Shown one piece after another: positions 1 through 9,175 of a DNA stretch of 33,449 bases. Made by a program: the position numbers and the translations under genes. The notes under the pieces were generated by a model. It made no database searches and was not told the DNA's origin. It was given only the letters and a program-made list of their open reading frames with translations. Positions within the stretch are counted from its first letter, which is position 1; each line of letters starts with the position of its first letter. The DNA lies in the NCBI GenBank assembly GCA_021783435.1, contig JAJXUC010000023.1:1-33449 (forward strand), written 5' to 3'. The DNA comes from Pseudomonadota bacterium (lineage in GTDB: Bacteria; Pseudomonadota; Gammaproteobacteria; Burkholderiales; Burkholderiaceae).

Positions 1-407
1 CGCCGCAGTTCTTCGGGCAGTGGCGCGCTTTTGCGCAGGGCGTGGTCGATCCACACCGTCTTGGCACCGCCAGTGGCATGGAGCGTCGTGATGTCGTCGG
101 TGCGGCGCAGTTCATAAAAGGTGTCGAAGCTGCTGCGACCGGGGTTGGCGACGAACAGGCTGACCCGCACGTCGCCAGGATGACGCAGTTCCTGGTGAAA
201 ATTGCAAAAGGCGTTGACGATGACCGGCCCTTGCCCTTGCGGCGCCGCACCCATGTCGAGACTGCTCAGCCAGTCGAGTCGGGCCACTTCCATGTAGCGG
301 AAGTACACCGTGTTGTTGACATGGCCCATCGCATCCATATCGCCCCAGCGTATGGGAACGACGATGTCGAAAACAGGCCGCTTGCGCGCGGGCAGTTCGA
401 GGCGCAT
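1..407 (-). CDS. Acyl-CoA thioesterase, hotdog fold (4HBT/YbgC type), C-terminus cut off by window edge
   Basis: The visible 135 residues read as a small hotdog-fold thioesterase, a family that hydrolyses acyl-CoA thioesters in the cytoplasm. The N-terminal half carries the family signature WGDMDAMGHVNNTVYF at residues 21-36, with Asp25 as the expected catalytic acid followed by GHVNN. The family is usually 130-160 residues long, so little should be missing beyond the left edge. The ATG at 407 is chosen because the signature then sits where the family expects it. The start lies 19 bases after the stop of the upstream short-chain dehydrogenase on the same strand, so the two are probably cotranscribed and may act on the same acyl-CoA or hydroxyacyl-CoA chemistry. 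That link is inference. The substrate cannot be told from the sequence. Confidence 0.85.
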   Translation of the reverse strand, partial: MRLELPARKRPVFDIVVPIRWGDMDAMGHVNNTVYFRYMEVARLDWLSSLDMGAAPQGQGPVIVNAFCNFHQELRHPGDVRVSLFVANPGRSSFDTFYELRRTDDITTLHATGGAKTVWIDHALRKSAPLPEELR

Positions 408-426
408 CGTCCGGTCGTCTCCGTTG

Positions 427-1209
427 TCAGACGCCGAAGCCGTCGTCGGCGGCAATCACCGCGCCGTTGACGAAGTGGCTCTGGCCGCTGGCCAGCATCA
501 ACAGCACGCCGTCCAGGTCCTCGGGTTTGCCCACACGCTTGCGCGGCAGCATGTCGATGAGTTTCTGGCCGGCTTCGGTGGCCCAGTGGCCATGGTTGAT
601 CTCGGTGTCGATGTAGCCGGGGCAGATGGCGTTGGTGTTGATGCCATAGCGCCCCCACTCCAGTGCCATGGCGCGCGTCATGTGCACCACGGCAGCCTTG
701 CTCATGGCATACACGCCAATCTGGGGCAGCACGCGCAAACCGGCCATGGAGGCAATGTTGATGATGCGCCCCCCCGCCCAGGTCCCCGGCGCCGCGCCCT
801 TCGAGCGGGCGATCATGCGCTTGGCCACTTCCTGCGCGACGAAGAAGGCGCCGCGCGTGTTGGTGTCGAACATGCGGTCGTAATCGTCGGGTGAAATCTC
901 GCTGAGCTTGCGCGCCACCGACATGCCTGAGTTGTTGACCAGGATGTCGATATTGCCCATCTCGGTCTCGGCATGGGCGACAGCCGCGCCGATGCTGTCG
1001 GTGTCGGTCACGTCCAGTTTCACCACGTGGGCGTCGCCGCCCTCGGCCTCGATGTGGGCACGCAGCTCTTTCAACCGCTCGGTGCGCCGCCCCGCCAAGA
1101 CCACGCCGGCGCCAGCTTGCGCCAGCACGCGGGCAAACTGCCAGCCAAGGCCGCTGGAGGCGCCGGTCACCAGCACCACGCGACCGGATAAGTCAATGGA
1201 ATAGGCCAT
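427..1209 (-). CDS. SDR family NAD(P)-dependent oxidoreductase
   Basis: This 260-residue protein is a classical short-chain dehydrogenase/reductase, a cytoplasmic Rossmann-fold enzyme that interconverts alcohols and ketones. The cofactor motif TGASSGLG is at residues 15-22, NNSG at 92-95, the catalytic serine in NIASMAG at about 154, and the catalytic pair YAMSK at Tyr167 and Lys171. The length matches the classical family. Arginines after the second beta strand (GRR at 40-42) suggest NADPH rather than NADH; this is inference. It is the first gene of a probable two-gene unit with the thioesterase downstream and is transcribed divergently from moaA. The substrate is unknown. Confidence 0.93.
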   Translation of the reverse strand: MAYSIDLSGRVVLVTGASSGLGWQFARVLAQAGAGVVLAGRRTERLKELRAHIEAEGGDAHVVKLDVTDTDSIGAAVAHAETEMGNIDILVNNSGMSVARKLSEISPDDYDRMFDTNTRGAFFVAQEVAKRMIARSKGAAPGTWAGGRIINIASMAGLRVLPQIGVYAMSKAAVVHMTRAMALEWGRYGINTNAICPGYIDTEINHGHWATEAGQKLIDMLPRKRVGKPEDLDGVLLMLASGQSHFVNGAVIAADDGFGV

Positions 1210-1412
1210 GTCTGTCTTCTATGGATGTTGTGTGAATAGGGTCGTGCCAACGGACCAGCCTGAATCCCACTTGCAGCGCCAGCCTCGGCATCCGGTCATG
1301 GTACGAGCGATGCCGCGTTGCAACAACGCCGCGATACGCCTGGCGCCGAGCGCAGCGTGCGGAGATGGCGCTCGCGGCCCCCAGGCAGGCGCTCTTTGCC
1401 GATAATGTCGAT

Positions 1413-2549
1413 ATGTCCGAGCGAACCATTCCCATCGTCGATCACCGCTACGCCTCCAGTGTGCCGACCGTCCCTGTGCATGCTCTCGCGCCCGGTGCGC
1501 TGCTGGCCGACAAGCTGGGCAGGCCGCTGCACGATCTGCGCATCTCCATCACCGATCGCTGCAATTTCCGCTGCACCTATTGCATGCCCAAGGAGGTGTT
1601 CGACACGCACTATGAATTTCTGCGCCATGCCGATCTGCTGCGCTTCGAGGAAATCGAGCGCCTGGCGCGCGTGTTCGTCAGCTTGGGCGTGCGCAAGCTG
1701 CGCATCACCGGTGGCGAACCGCTGCTGCGCAAGGGTGTGGAAGATCTGGTCGCCATGCTCGCGACCATCCGCACGCCGGACGGTGATCCCGTGGAACTGA
1801 CCATGACCACCAACGCCTCCATCCTCGCGCGCAAGGCCGCATCGCTGGCGCAGGCCGGTTTGCACCGCGTGACCGTGAGCCTGGACGCGATTGACGACGC
1901 CGTGTTCCGCCGCATGAACGATATGGACTTTCCGGTGCAAACCGTGCTGGAGGGCATTGCCGCGGCGCAGGCCGCCGGACTGCATCCGGTGAAGGTGAAC
2001 ATGGTGGTGCAGCGGGGTGTGAACGACGACCAGATCCTGCCTATGATCGAGCATTTCCGCGGCAGCGGCGTCGTGCTGCGCTTCATCGAATTCATGGATG
2101 TGGGCAACACCAACGGCTGGCGCATGGATCAGGTCCTGCCATCGGCCGAGTTGCTGGCGCGCATTGCCCAGCGCCACCCACTGCACGCGCTCGACCCCAC
2201 CGTGCTGGGCGAAACCGCCGAACGCTGGCTGCTGGACGACGGCAGCCTCGAAATCGGCGCCATTTCCAGCGTCACCCAGGCCTTTTGCCACGACTGCAAC
2301 CGCGCCCGCCTGTCGATGGAGGGCAAGCTCTACCTTTGCCTTTTCGCCAACCACGGCCACGACTTGCGCGCCCTGCTGCGCGGCGACGCGCAGCAGGGCA
2401 TCCAGCAGGCGAGCGACGCCGACCTGCGGGCCGCTCTCGCCCAAGTCTGGGGCCGGCGTGACGATCGCTATTCCGAGTTGCGCGGCAGTGCCGCCGCCCA
2501 GGCCCAGCGCGCCGAGCGACGGGTGGAGATGTCGTATATCGGCGGTTGA
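1413..2549 (+). CDS. moaA: GTP 3',8-cyclase MoaA (molybdenum cofactor biosynthesis)
   Basis: MoaA is a radical SAM enzyme that, together with MoaC, turns GTP into cyclic pyranopterin monophosphate, the first step of molybdenum cofactor synthesis. The radical SAM cluster motif CNFRCTYC is at residues 50-57. A C-terminal cluster motif, [10 protein letters not shown] followed by a third cysteine in YLCLFA, binds the second 4Fe-4S centre. The protein ends in Gly-Gly (MSYIGG), the conserved tail needed for activity in this family. The ATG at 1413 (378 residues) is preferred because [12 protein letters not shown] looks like the usual start of this family. An in-frame ATG at 1365 would add 16 poorly conserved residues, and its GGAG lies directly against the codon with no spacing. 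Molybdopterin maturation genes follow 93 bases downstream, indicating a cofactor operon. Confidence 0.95.
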   Translation: MSERTIPIVDHRYASSVPTVPVHALAPGALLADKLGRPLHDLRISITDRCNFRCTYCMPKEVFDTHYEFLRHADLLRFEEIERLARVFVSLGVRKLRITGGEPLLRKGVEDLVAMLATIRTPDGDPVELTMTTNASILARKAASLAQAGLHRVTVSLDAIDDAVFRRMNDMDFPVQTVLEGIAAAQAAGLHPVKVNMVVQRGVNDDQILPMIEHFRGSGVVLRFIEFMDVGNTNGWRMDQVLPSAELLARIAQRHPLHALDPTVLGETAERWLLDDGSLEIGAISSVTQAFCHDCNRARLSMEGKLYLCLFANHGHDLRALLRGDAQQGIQQASDADLRAALAQVWGRRDDRYSELRGSAAAQAQRAERRVEMSYIGG

Positions 2550-2642
2550 ATGCGGTTGGCGCCAGCCACCGCCTCGTGACTGCGTGACACCCCGCCCGCG
2601 CCACGCGAACCCCCATACACCCACCCGCTCACCGAGCCCAAC

Positions 2643-4595
2643 ATGCCCGAAACCCTCGCCCCGGATGCCATCACCGGCCTCGTTCTTGCCGGCGGGCGTG
2701 GCTCGCGCATGGGCGGCAGCGACAAGGGCCTGCAACCCTTTCGCGGCCTGCCGCTGGCCATGCACGCGCTGCTGCGCCTGCAGGCTCAGGTGGGCATGGT
2801 GATGATCAACGCCAACCGCAATCTTGCCGCCTACGAGGCCTTCGGCGTGCCGGTCTGGCCCGACGCCGACCCCCTGGCCTATACCGGACCGCTGGCCGGC
2901 TTCGCCACCGGGCTGACGCATTGCGACACCCCCTGGCTGCTCACCGTGCCCTGCGACTGCCCGCTATTCCCGCCCAACCTGGCCCAACGCCTGGGACAAG
3001 GCCTGGCTGATGCATCGGCGGAGGTGGCGATGGTGCGCGTGGGCGGGCGCACCCAGCCGGTGTTCTGCCTGCTGCGCGCCGATCTGCTGGAAAGCCTGTC
3101 GCGTTTTCTCGATGGCGGCGGCAGCAAGATCGACGCCTGGACCGCCACACTCAACACCGTGGAAGTCGATTTCGACCATCCCGGCGAGTTCGAGAACGTC
3201 AATTCCCTGCCCGAGCTGCGCGCGCTGGAACAGGCCTCCCTCACTCCTTCCTCCTCCCCGGCTCCAACCGTTCGCTCAAGTCTCGCCATGTCCGCATCCC
3301 CCAGCACCCTGCCCCCCGACCTCGCCCAGGTCGTCAGTTGCGTCAGCGGCTACGACCCCAAGGCTTTGCCGGTGGACAAGGTGCAGGACGTCATCCGCCG
3401 TTTCGTGCGGCCCGTGCGCGTCGCCGAGCGCGTGGACCTGCGCGCCGCTCTCGGCCGGGTGCTGGCCGAAGACGTCATCGCACCAATGGACGTGCCCGCC
3501 CACAACAACTCCGGCATGGACGGCTACGCCCTGCGCTCCGATGACCTCGGCACCAATGGCGCCACGACCCTGCGCATTGCCGGCACAGGCCTGGCCGGGC
3601 ACGAGTTCAGCGGTGACGTTCCCGCAGGAAGCTGCCTGCGCATCATGACCGGCGCCGTCTTGCCGGCGGGCTGCGACACCGTCGTGCCGCAGGAATTCTG
3701 CCGCGTCGACGGCGAACTGATCCACATTCCCCCGGGCGTGCTCCAACGCGGCGACAACGCCCGCATGCGCGGCGAAGACCTGCGCGCGGGCCAGCCCGCG
3801 CTGCCGGCCGGCAAGCTCCTGCGCCCGGCCGACATCGGGCTCATCGCCTCGCTCGGCCAGGCCGAGGTCATGGCGTGGCGCCGCCTGCGCGTGGCCTTTC
3901 TGTCCAGCGGCGACGAACTCCGCTCCATCGGCCAGCCGCTGAGCGAGGGTTGCGTCTACGACAGCAACCGCTACACCCTCTGGGCCATGCTGCAGCGCCT
4001 GGGCTGCGACGTGCTCGATCTCGGCGTGGTGCGCGATGACCCCGCGCTGCTCGAAGCCGCGCTGCGCCATGCCTGCGAGAACGCCGATGCCGTCATCACC
4101 TCGGGCGGCGTCAGCGTCGGCGAGGCCGATCATCTGCGCAGTGTCATGGCCGCGCTCGGTGACGTGGCGTTCTGGCGCATCGCCATGCGCCCAGGCCGCC
4201 CCATGGCCTTCGGCAGCATCGCCAGCCACGGCCAGCGTGCCGTGCTGTTCGGCCTGCCCGGCAACCCCGTGGCGGTGATGGTCACCTTCTACGCCTTCGT
4301 TCGCGACGCCCTGTTGCACATGATGGGCGCCGCCGCCAAGCCCCTGCCCCTGCTGCCGGTCGCGGCACAGACCGCTCTGCGCAAACGCCCCGGCCGCACC
4401 GAATACCAGCGCGCCGTGCTCACCCCACTGCCGGACCAACCCGGCCGCTACTGCGCCCACACCACCGGCGACCAGGGCTCCGGCATCCTGCGCTCGATGA
4501 GCGAGGCCGACGGCTTCATCGTCCTGCGCCACGAGCAAGGCAGCGTGCAAGCCGGCGAGACGGTGGAATTTTTGCCGTTCGAGGGGCTGGTCTAG
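2643..4595 (+). CDS. Fused MobA-MoeA: Mo-cofactor guanylyltransferase / molybdopterin molybdotransferase
   Basis: One uninterrupted 650-residue frame holds two enzymes that are usually separate. Residues 1-195 are MobA, which attaches GMP to molybdopterin: nucleotide-binding loop LAGGRGSRMGGSDKGL at 15-30 with Lys28, GPLAG at 82-86, PCDCPL with metal-binding Asp105, and the typical MobA ending FENVNSLPELRAL at 183-195. Residues about 225-650 are MoeA, which inserts molybdate: PMDVPAHNNSGMDGYAL at 281-297, ITSGGVSVGEADH, and FGLPGNPVAV. The joining stretch at residues 198-224 is rich in Ser, Pro and Thr. Its DNA (about 3240-3287) is C-rich, like the true spacer between moaA and this gene. An internal ATG at 3288 (Met216) is where a stand-alone MoeA would start, but no clear ribosome site precedes it. 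A natural fusion by loss of the MobA stop, or a sequencing error, are both possible. Confidence 0.88.
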   Translation: MPETLAPDAITGLVLAGGRGSRMGGSDKGLQPFRGLPLAMHALLRLQAQVGMVMINANRNLAAYEAFGVPVWPDADPLAYTGPLAGFATGLTHCDTPWLLTVPCDCPLFPPNLAQRLGQGLADASAEVAMVRVGGRTQPVFCLLRADLLESLSRFLDGGGSKIDAWTATLNTVEVDFDHPGEFENVNSLPELRALEQASLTPSSSPAPTVRSSLAMSASPSTLPPDLAQVVSCVSGYDPKALPVDKVQDVIRRFVRPVRVAERVDLRAALGRVLAEDVIAPMDVPAHNNSGMDGYALRSDDLGTNGATTLRIAGTGLAGHEFSGDVPAGSCLRIMTGAVLPAGCDTVVPQEFCRVDGELIHIPPGVLQRGDNARMRGEDLRAGQPALPAGKLLRPADIGLIASLGQAEVMAWRRLRVAFLSSGDELRSIGQPLSEGCVYDSNRYTLWAMLQRLGCDVLDLGVVRDDPALLEAALRHACENADAVITSGGVSVGEADHLRSVMAALGDVAFWRIAMRPGRPMAFGSIASHGQRAVLFGLPGNPVAVMVTFYAFVRDALLHMMGAAAKPLPLLPVAAQTALRKRPGRTEYQRAVLTPLPDQPGRYCAHTTGDQGSGILRSMSEADGFIVLRHEQGSVQAGETVEFLPFEGLV

Positions 4596-4677
4596 GTCCG
4601 GAAACATGCCGGGCCGCCCTTGGGCTTTCTCACTCCCCCGGGGCGGCTCATGCGCCGCGGCAGGCCTGGGGATACCC

Positions 4678-5121
4678 TCAAAAAATCTTGTTGATCAGAT
4701 CCTCACCCAGGCCGATGCCTGCACCCATTTCCATGGCCTGGCCGAAGCCCGAGCCGAGAAAACCGCTGAGGGCTCCCATCAGCCCGCCACCCGCGGGACG
4801 TCCGTAGGCCGAGGCCATGGCACCCTGGCCCATACCCTGGGGCATGTAGCCAGGCTGGGACGCGACGGGCATGGGCTGCAGTTGGTTTTGCTGGTTCTGC
4901 CACATGGCATGGATGGCCTGCAGCAACTGGTTCATTTGCTGCTGCTGGGTCTGCACGGCCAGGGCGACTTCGCGCAGGTCGAGCAGCCATTCGCGGGCAT
5001 CGGTGTTGCCGCCTTGCGCGGCGGTTTGCAGCTTGCCGGCCAGAGCCTGCAGTTCCTGTGCGATGGCCTGGTCCTGGGTTTGAAGTTGCTGGTAGTTCTG
5101 GTCGATGGTCTGGAGATCCAT
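4678..5121 (-). CDS. Hypothetical protein, Gln-rich helical N-terminus and Gly-rich C-terminus
   Basis: I do not recognise this 147-residue protein. Residues 1-80 are rich in Gln, Ala and Leu with heptad-like spacing and no Pro or aromatic clusters, so a coiled coil is likely. Residues 82-115 are rich in Pro, Met, Gln and Gly. Residues 115-147 form a Gly-Ala-Met-rich, mildly hydrophobic tail ending in acidic and amphipathic residues (GLGEDLINKIF). No signal peptide or clear membrane segment is visible. The ATG at 5121 is preferred to longer frames because the Gln-rich helix begins at once and the upstream extension has an unlikely Arg/Pro-rich composition. The gene is convergent with mobA-moeA and divergent from the AsnB-like gene. 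Low-complexity composition means similarity to other Gln-rich proteins would not be informative. Confidence 0.7.
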   Translation of the reverse strand: MDLQTIDQNYQQLQTQDQAIAQELQALAGKLQTAAQGGNTDAREWLLDLREVALAVQTQQQQMNQLLQAIHAMWQNQQNQLQPMPVASQPGYMPQGMGQGAMASAYGRPAGGGLMGALSGFLGSGFGQAMEMGAGIGLGEDLINKIF

Positions 5122-5463
5122 GGTGCTTGCGTGTCGATGATGGAAGGATGCAGGGATTGTGGTGCCGGACGATGGCACGACAAGGCATCGCCTGGGTAAG
5201 GAAAAGTAAAACAGGCGGCGAGAGTTTGCCGCGATGCCACCGTGGCGGATGACACGAAAGCCGCGAATAAGGGATGCCGGAGCAAGCGGCCGCCGCCTAA
5301 GATGATTGTCGATCTGAAGAACTCGTGCCAGGCGCTGCCTTCGTCCTCTCCACGCGCAAGGAACACACATGGCAGTCCCATGTTTGCCCGGTCGCGGGGC
5401 AGGTGTCGACCCCGCCCTGGGGCGCCTCTGAACATCCGCCGAAAGTGAAAGGCCCGGGCTGGC
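5122..5463. other. Intergenic region between two divergent genes
   Basis: This 342-base stretch separates the Gln-rich protein gene (minus) from the AsnB-like gene (plus), so promoters for both should lie here. I see a small dyad, GTGCC-N7-GGCAC at about 5162-5178. I see no convincing -35/-10 pair for either direction and no small gene with a ribosome site. The ATG of the AsnB-like gene is preceded only by a weak purine run (GAAAGG at about 5447-5452). Confidence 0.4.
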
Positions 5464-7449
5464 ATGTGTGGCATTACTGGCATTCTGGATTGGCAGCATG
5501 CGCCGGACCCCGCCGAGGTGCGGGCCATGACGCAACTTCTGCATCACCGTGGCCCGGACGCGAGCGGCTTCCACCACGAAGGACCGATTGCGCTCGGCCA
5601 TGCGCGCCTGAGCATCATCGACCTCGAAGGCGGCGTGCAGCCCATGGCGAATGCCGAACGCCAGCTATGGCTCACGTTCAACGGCGAAATCTTCAACCAT
5701 GTGGAACTGCGACGCAGCCTGCAAGCACGTGGCCGCCGTTTCGCCACGCGCTCGGACACCGAAGTCATTCTTCACGCCTATGCGGAATACGGCGACGCCT
5801 GCGTCGAGCACCTGAACGGCCAGTTCGCCTTCGCGCTGTGGGATGCCCGCCGCCAACGTCTGCTGCTGGCGCGCGACCGCGTCGGCATACGCCCGCTGTT
5901 CTACACCCGGCTTGACGGGCCGGGTGGCGGCCGCTTCGCCTTCGCCTCGGAGGTCAAGGCGCTGTTCGCGCTGCCCGACGTACCGCGCAGGCTCGACGTC
6001 CAGGCACTGGGCGAAATTTTCACCACCTGGGCGCCGCTGTCGCCGCATGTGGTCTTCGCCGGCGTGCACAGTTTGGGGCCAGGCGAGTGCATGGTGGTCG
6101 ACGCGCAGGGCTCGCGGTCCTGGCGTTACTGGGACTGGAGCTTTCCGGCGCAGGGAGCTGAAGCTGCCGAGCCCTACGCCAGCGCCGACGAAGCTGCTGA
6201 AGCGCTGCGCGCGTTGCTGATCGACTGCGTGCGCCTGCAACTGCGCGCCGACGTGCCCGTGGGCGCCTACCTCAGTGGCGGGCTGGATTCGTCGGTCATC
6301 ACCACCCTCATCCACCACCACACCAGCTCGCCGCTGCGCACCTTTTCACTCACCTTCGACGACGCCGAGTTCGACGAAAGCGCCGAGCAGCGCCTGCTGG
6401 TCGACCACCTCGGTTGCGAGCACACCACCCTGCACTGCACCCGGGCCGATATTGCCGCAGCTTTTCCGTTGGCCGTCTTCCATGCCGAATCCCCCATCCT
6501 GCGCACCGCCCCGGCACCATTGATGCTGCTGGCCCAGCATGTGCGCGACAGCGGCTACAAAGTCGTGCTCACCGGCGAAGGCGCGGACGAAGTGTTCGGC
6601 GGCTACGACCTGTTCAAGGAGGCGCGCGTGCGGCGCTTCATGGCACGGCAGCCGCAATCCGCCTGGCGCGGCGCGCTGCTGGAGCGGCTTTATCCCTACT
6701 TGCGGCATTCCCCCGCTGCCGGACGGGCGCTGGCGCAGCGTTTTTTTGCCGATGGCGCCGAGCATCTGGATCAGCCCGGCTTCGGCCATCTGCCCCGCTG
6801 GACCACGACGCAGCGCACCTGGCAGTTCTTCTCGCCGAGCGTGCGCGAGCGGCTGGGTCGCTGGAACGTGATGCAAGCCACGGCCAGTCTGGTGCCGCCT
6901 GCGTTTGCGCACTGGCAGCCCTTGCAGCAAGACCAGTACATCGAGGCCCACACCTTGATGAGCGGCTATCTGCTGTGCTCGCAGGGCGACCGCATGGCCA
7001 TGGCGCATTCCATCGAGGGACGTTTTCCGTTTCTGGACCACCGCCTCATCGCCTTCGCCAACCGGCTGCCACCACGCTACAAACTCATGGGCCTGACCGA
7101 GAAATGGTTGCTCAAGCATGCCATGCGCGGCCTGCTGCCCGAGAACATCCGCACCCGCACCAAGCAACCCTACCGCGCCCCCGACAGCCAGAGTTTTTTC
7201 GAGCAAGGCAAACCGGTGGATTACGCCGCTGAGCTGATGAGCCCGGGCGCGATTGCCGACGCCGGCTATTTCGACCCCGCCGCGGTGAGCAAGCTGTTCG
7301 CCAAATGCCGGGCCGGGCGGGCCATCGGCTTTGCCGACAACATGGCTTTCGTCGGCGTGCTGTCGACCATGCTGCTGCATCGACAGTTTGTTGCCATGCC
7401 GCCAGCCACCCCGCAAGCGCGGGAGTACCGGACGACCGCCTTCCCGTAA
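5464..7449 (+). CDS. AsnB-like glutamine-hydrolysing amidotransferase (asparagine synthase family)
   Basis: This 661-residue protein has the two-domain layout of class B asparagine synthetases. The N-terminal Ntn glutaminase begins MCGITGIL, so Cys2 becomes the catalytic N-terminal nucleophile after Met removal. This fixes the start at 5464. Further glutaminase motifs are HHRGPDASG at about 27-35 and FNGEIFNH at about 74-81. The C-terminal ATP-pyrophosphatase domain carries SGGLDSS at 271-277 and LTGEGADEVFGGYD at about 369-382. The family activates a carboxylate as its AMP ester and transfers glutamine-derived ammonia to it; relatives also make natural products and beta-lactams. It is longer than housekeeping AsnB (about 550). 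As first gene of a cluster with an acyl-AMP ligase and a carrier protein, it probably amidates a pathway intermediate rather than free aspartate. That role is inference. Confidence 0.88.
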   Translation: MCGITGILDWQHAPDPAEVRAMTQLLHHRGPDASGFHHEGPIALGHARLSIIDLEGGVQPMANAERQLWLTFNGEIFNHVELRRSLQARGRRFATRSDTEVILHAYAEYGDACVEHLNGQFAFALWDARRQRLLLARDRVGIRPLFYTRLDGPGGGRFAFASEVKALFALPDVPRRLDVQALGEIFTTWAPLSPHVVFAGVHSLGPGECMVVDAQGSRSWRYWDWSFPAQGAEAAEPYASADEAAEALRALLIDCVRLQLRADVPVGAYLSGGLDSSVITTLIHHHTSSPLRTFSLTFDDAEFDESAEQRLLVDHLGCEHTTLHCTRADIAAAFPLAVFHAESPILRTAPAPLMLLAQHVRDSGYKVVLTGEGADEVFGGYDLFKEARVRRFMARQPQSAWRGALLERLYPYLRHSPAAGRALAQRFFADGAEHLDQPGFGHLPRWTTTQRTWQFFSPSVRERLGRWNVMQATASLVPPAFAHWQPLQQDQYIEAHTLMSGYLLCSQGDRMAMAHSIEGRFPFLDHRLIAFANRLPPRYKLMGLTEKWLLKHAMRGLLPENIRTRTKQPYRAPDSQSFFEQGKPVDYAAELMSPGAIADAGYFDPAAVSKLFAKCRAGRAIGFADNMAFVGVLSTMLLHRQFVAMPPATPQAREYRTTAFP

Positions 7450-7543
7450 GCTCGACGGCGTTCTGTCTTGCGTGTCCTCGATCGCGTTCACGGCGCCACG
7501 AGGTGCGCCGTTCCCGCATCACTGATCCAGTCCTGCCCCTACC

Positions 7544-9097
7544 GTGCGACTTCACGATTTTTTCGCCTCCACCGCAGTTCGCCTGGCCACCAAGACCGCG
7601 CTCGTGTGTGACGGACGGCGCAGCAGCTACGCCGACATCGCTGCGCAGGCCCAGGCGCTGGCACTCAGCCTGCACCAGCATGGCATTCGCCGCGGCGACC
7701 GCGTGGCACTGTTTCTCGACAACTCCGAAGCGATGGTCGCAGCCGTGTTCGCGGTGCTGCAAGTGGGTGCTGTGTTCATGCCGGTCAACACCCTGACCAA
7801 GGCCGACAAGCTGGCCTATATGCTGAATGACGCGCAAGCCAGCGCGCTCGTCACGCAAACCGCGCTCACCAGCGTCGCGAGCGGAGCCCTGACGCTTGCG
7901 CCCGGCGTGCATGCCTGCTGGATGGCGGGTGACGCAACTCCTGCCGACGCCACAAAGGCCACCATCGGCCACGCCGCATGCCTGCCCTATCCTGCAGGAC
8001 GGCCAGCGGATACCCCATTGCCCCCACTGGACGCTGCGGTGATCGACCAGGACCTGGCGGCCATCATCTACACCTCCGGTTCCACCGGCCATCCCAAGGG
8101 CGTGATGCTCACGCACCTGAACATGATCACCGCGCAACAGTCCGTGAGCCAGTACCTCGGCCTGCACGAGGATGACATCATCGCCTGCGCCCTGCCGCTG
8201 GCGTTCGACTACGGGCTGTATCAGGTGTTGATGGCGTTCAAGCTAGGTGCCACCGTGGTGCTGGAACGCTCGTTCACCTATCCGGTCAAGGTGCTGCAGA
8301 CCATGGCGCGCGAAGGCGTGACCGTGTTCCCCGGCGTGCCCACCATGTTCGCGCTGCTGACCGCGCTGAACAACCTGGCCGACTTCGATCTCTCCCGCCT
8401 GCGCCTGATCACCAACACCGCCGCAGCCTTGCCCGAGTCGCACATCCGTCGCATGCGCGAACTCTTTCCCCGGGCCAAGCTGTACTCCATGTACGGTCTC
8501 ACCGAATGCAAGCGCGTCACCTATCTGCCCCCCGAGCAACTCGACATCCGCCCCACCAGCGTGGGCCGCGGCATGCCCAATGAAGAGGTCTGGCTGGTGG
8601 ACGACGCCGGTCGCCGTCTGCCCAACGGCAGCACCGGCGAATTGGTGATTCGTGGCAGCCACGTCATGCGCGGCTACTGGAATAAGCCGGCAGAAACCGC
8701 CGAGCGCCTGCGCCCCGGCCCGCTGGCGGGGGAACTGGTGCTGTACTCGGGCGACGTGTTCCGCACCGACGCCGAGGGCTGGCTCTACTTTGTCGGCCGC
8801 AAGGACGACATCATCAAAAGCCGTGGCGAGAAGGTCAGCCCGCGCGAGGTGGAAAACGTGCTGCACGAGTTGCCTGGCGTGCTTGAAGTGGCCGTGGTCG
8901 GCGTGAACGATGCCCTGCTCGGCCAGGCGGTGAAGGCATTCGTCGTGCTGGCGCCGGGGCGCGCCTACACCGAACGCGACATCATCAAGCATTGCCACGC
9001 GCGGCTGGAAAATTTCATGGTGCCCAAGAGCGTGGAATTCGCCGCCAGCCTGCCTCGCACCGACACCGGCAAAATCCGGAAAACCGGATTGTGCTGA
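7544..9097 (+). CDS. Acyl-AMP/acyl-CoA ligase (ANL superfamily, class I adenylate-forming)
   Basis: This 517-residue protein activates a carboxylic acid with ATP and passes it to a thiol. Visible ANL motifs are the phosphate loop YTSGSTGHPKG at residues 176-186, the MYGLTE motif, YSGDVFRTDAEG, the hinge region GRKDDIIKSRGEKVSP, and the C-terminal PRTDTGKIRK with catalytic Lys at about 510. The C-terminus stops soon after this lysine. The start is a GTG at 7544. The gene lies 94 bases after the AsnB-like gene and 78 bases before a stand-alone acyl carrier protein, so the carrier protein is the likely acyl acceptor, as in DltA/DltC-type pairs. Related ligases occur in exosortase-A polysaccharide loci, but no exosortase or glycosyltransferase is in this window. 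The acid that is activated cannot be predicted here. Confidence 0.9.
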   Translation: MRLHDFFASTAVRLATKTALVCDGRRSSYADIAAQAQALALSLHQHGIRRGDRVALFLDNSEAMVAAVFAVLQVGAVFMPVNTLTKADKLAYMLNDAQASALVTQTALTSVASGALTLAPGVHACWMAGDATPADATKATIGHAACLPYPAGRPADTPLPPLDAAVIDQDLAAIIYTSGSTGHPKGVMLTHLNMITAQQSVSQYLGLHEDDIIACALPLAFDYGLYQVLMAFKLGATVVLERSFTYPVKVLQTMAREGVTVFPGVPTMFALLTALNNLADFDLSRLRLITNTAAALPESHIRRMRELFPRAKLYSMYGLTECKRVTYLPPEQLDIRPTSVGRGMPNEEVWLVDDAGRRLPNGSTGELVIRGSHVMRGYWNKPAETAERLRPGPLAGELVLYSGDVFRTDAEGWLYFVGRKDDIIKSRGEKVSPREVENVLHELPGVLEVAVVGVNDALLGQAVKAFVVLAPGRAYTERDIIKHCHARLENFMVPKSVEFAASLPRTDTGKIRKTGLC

Positions 9098-9175
9098 AGT
9101 CCGAACCGGCTCCAACATCGCCCAACTTCACGCCACCATCGCAACAGCGACCACGACACCGTCACGGGAAACACC

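Noticed and set aside
1296..4607. Long minus-strand open frames over moaA and mobA-moeA
   Set aside because: Both overlap genes with complete cofactor-enzyme motifs; the opposite-strand translations are His/Gln/Ala/Gly-rich with no domain.
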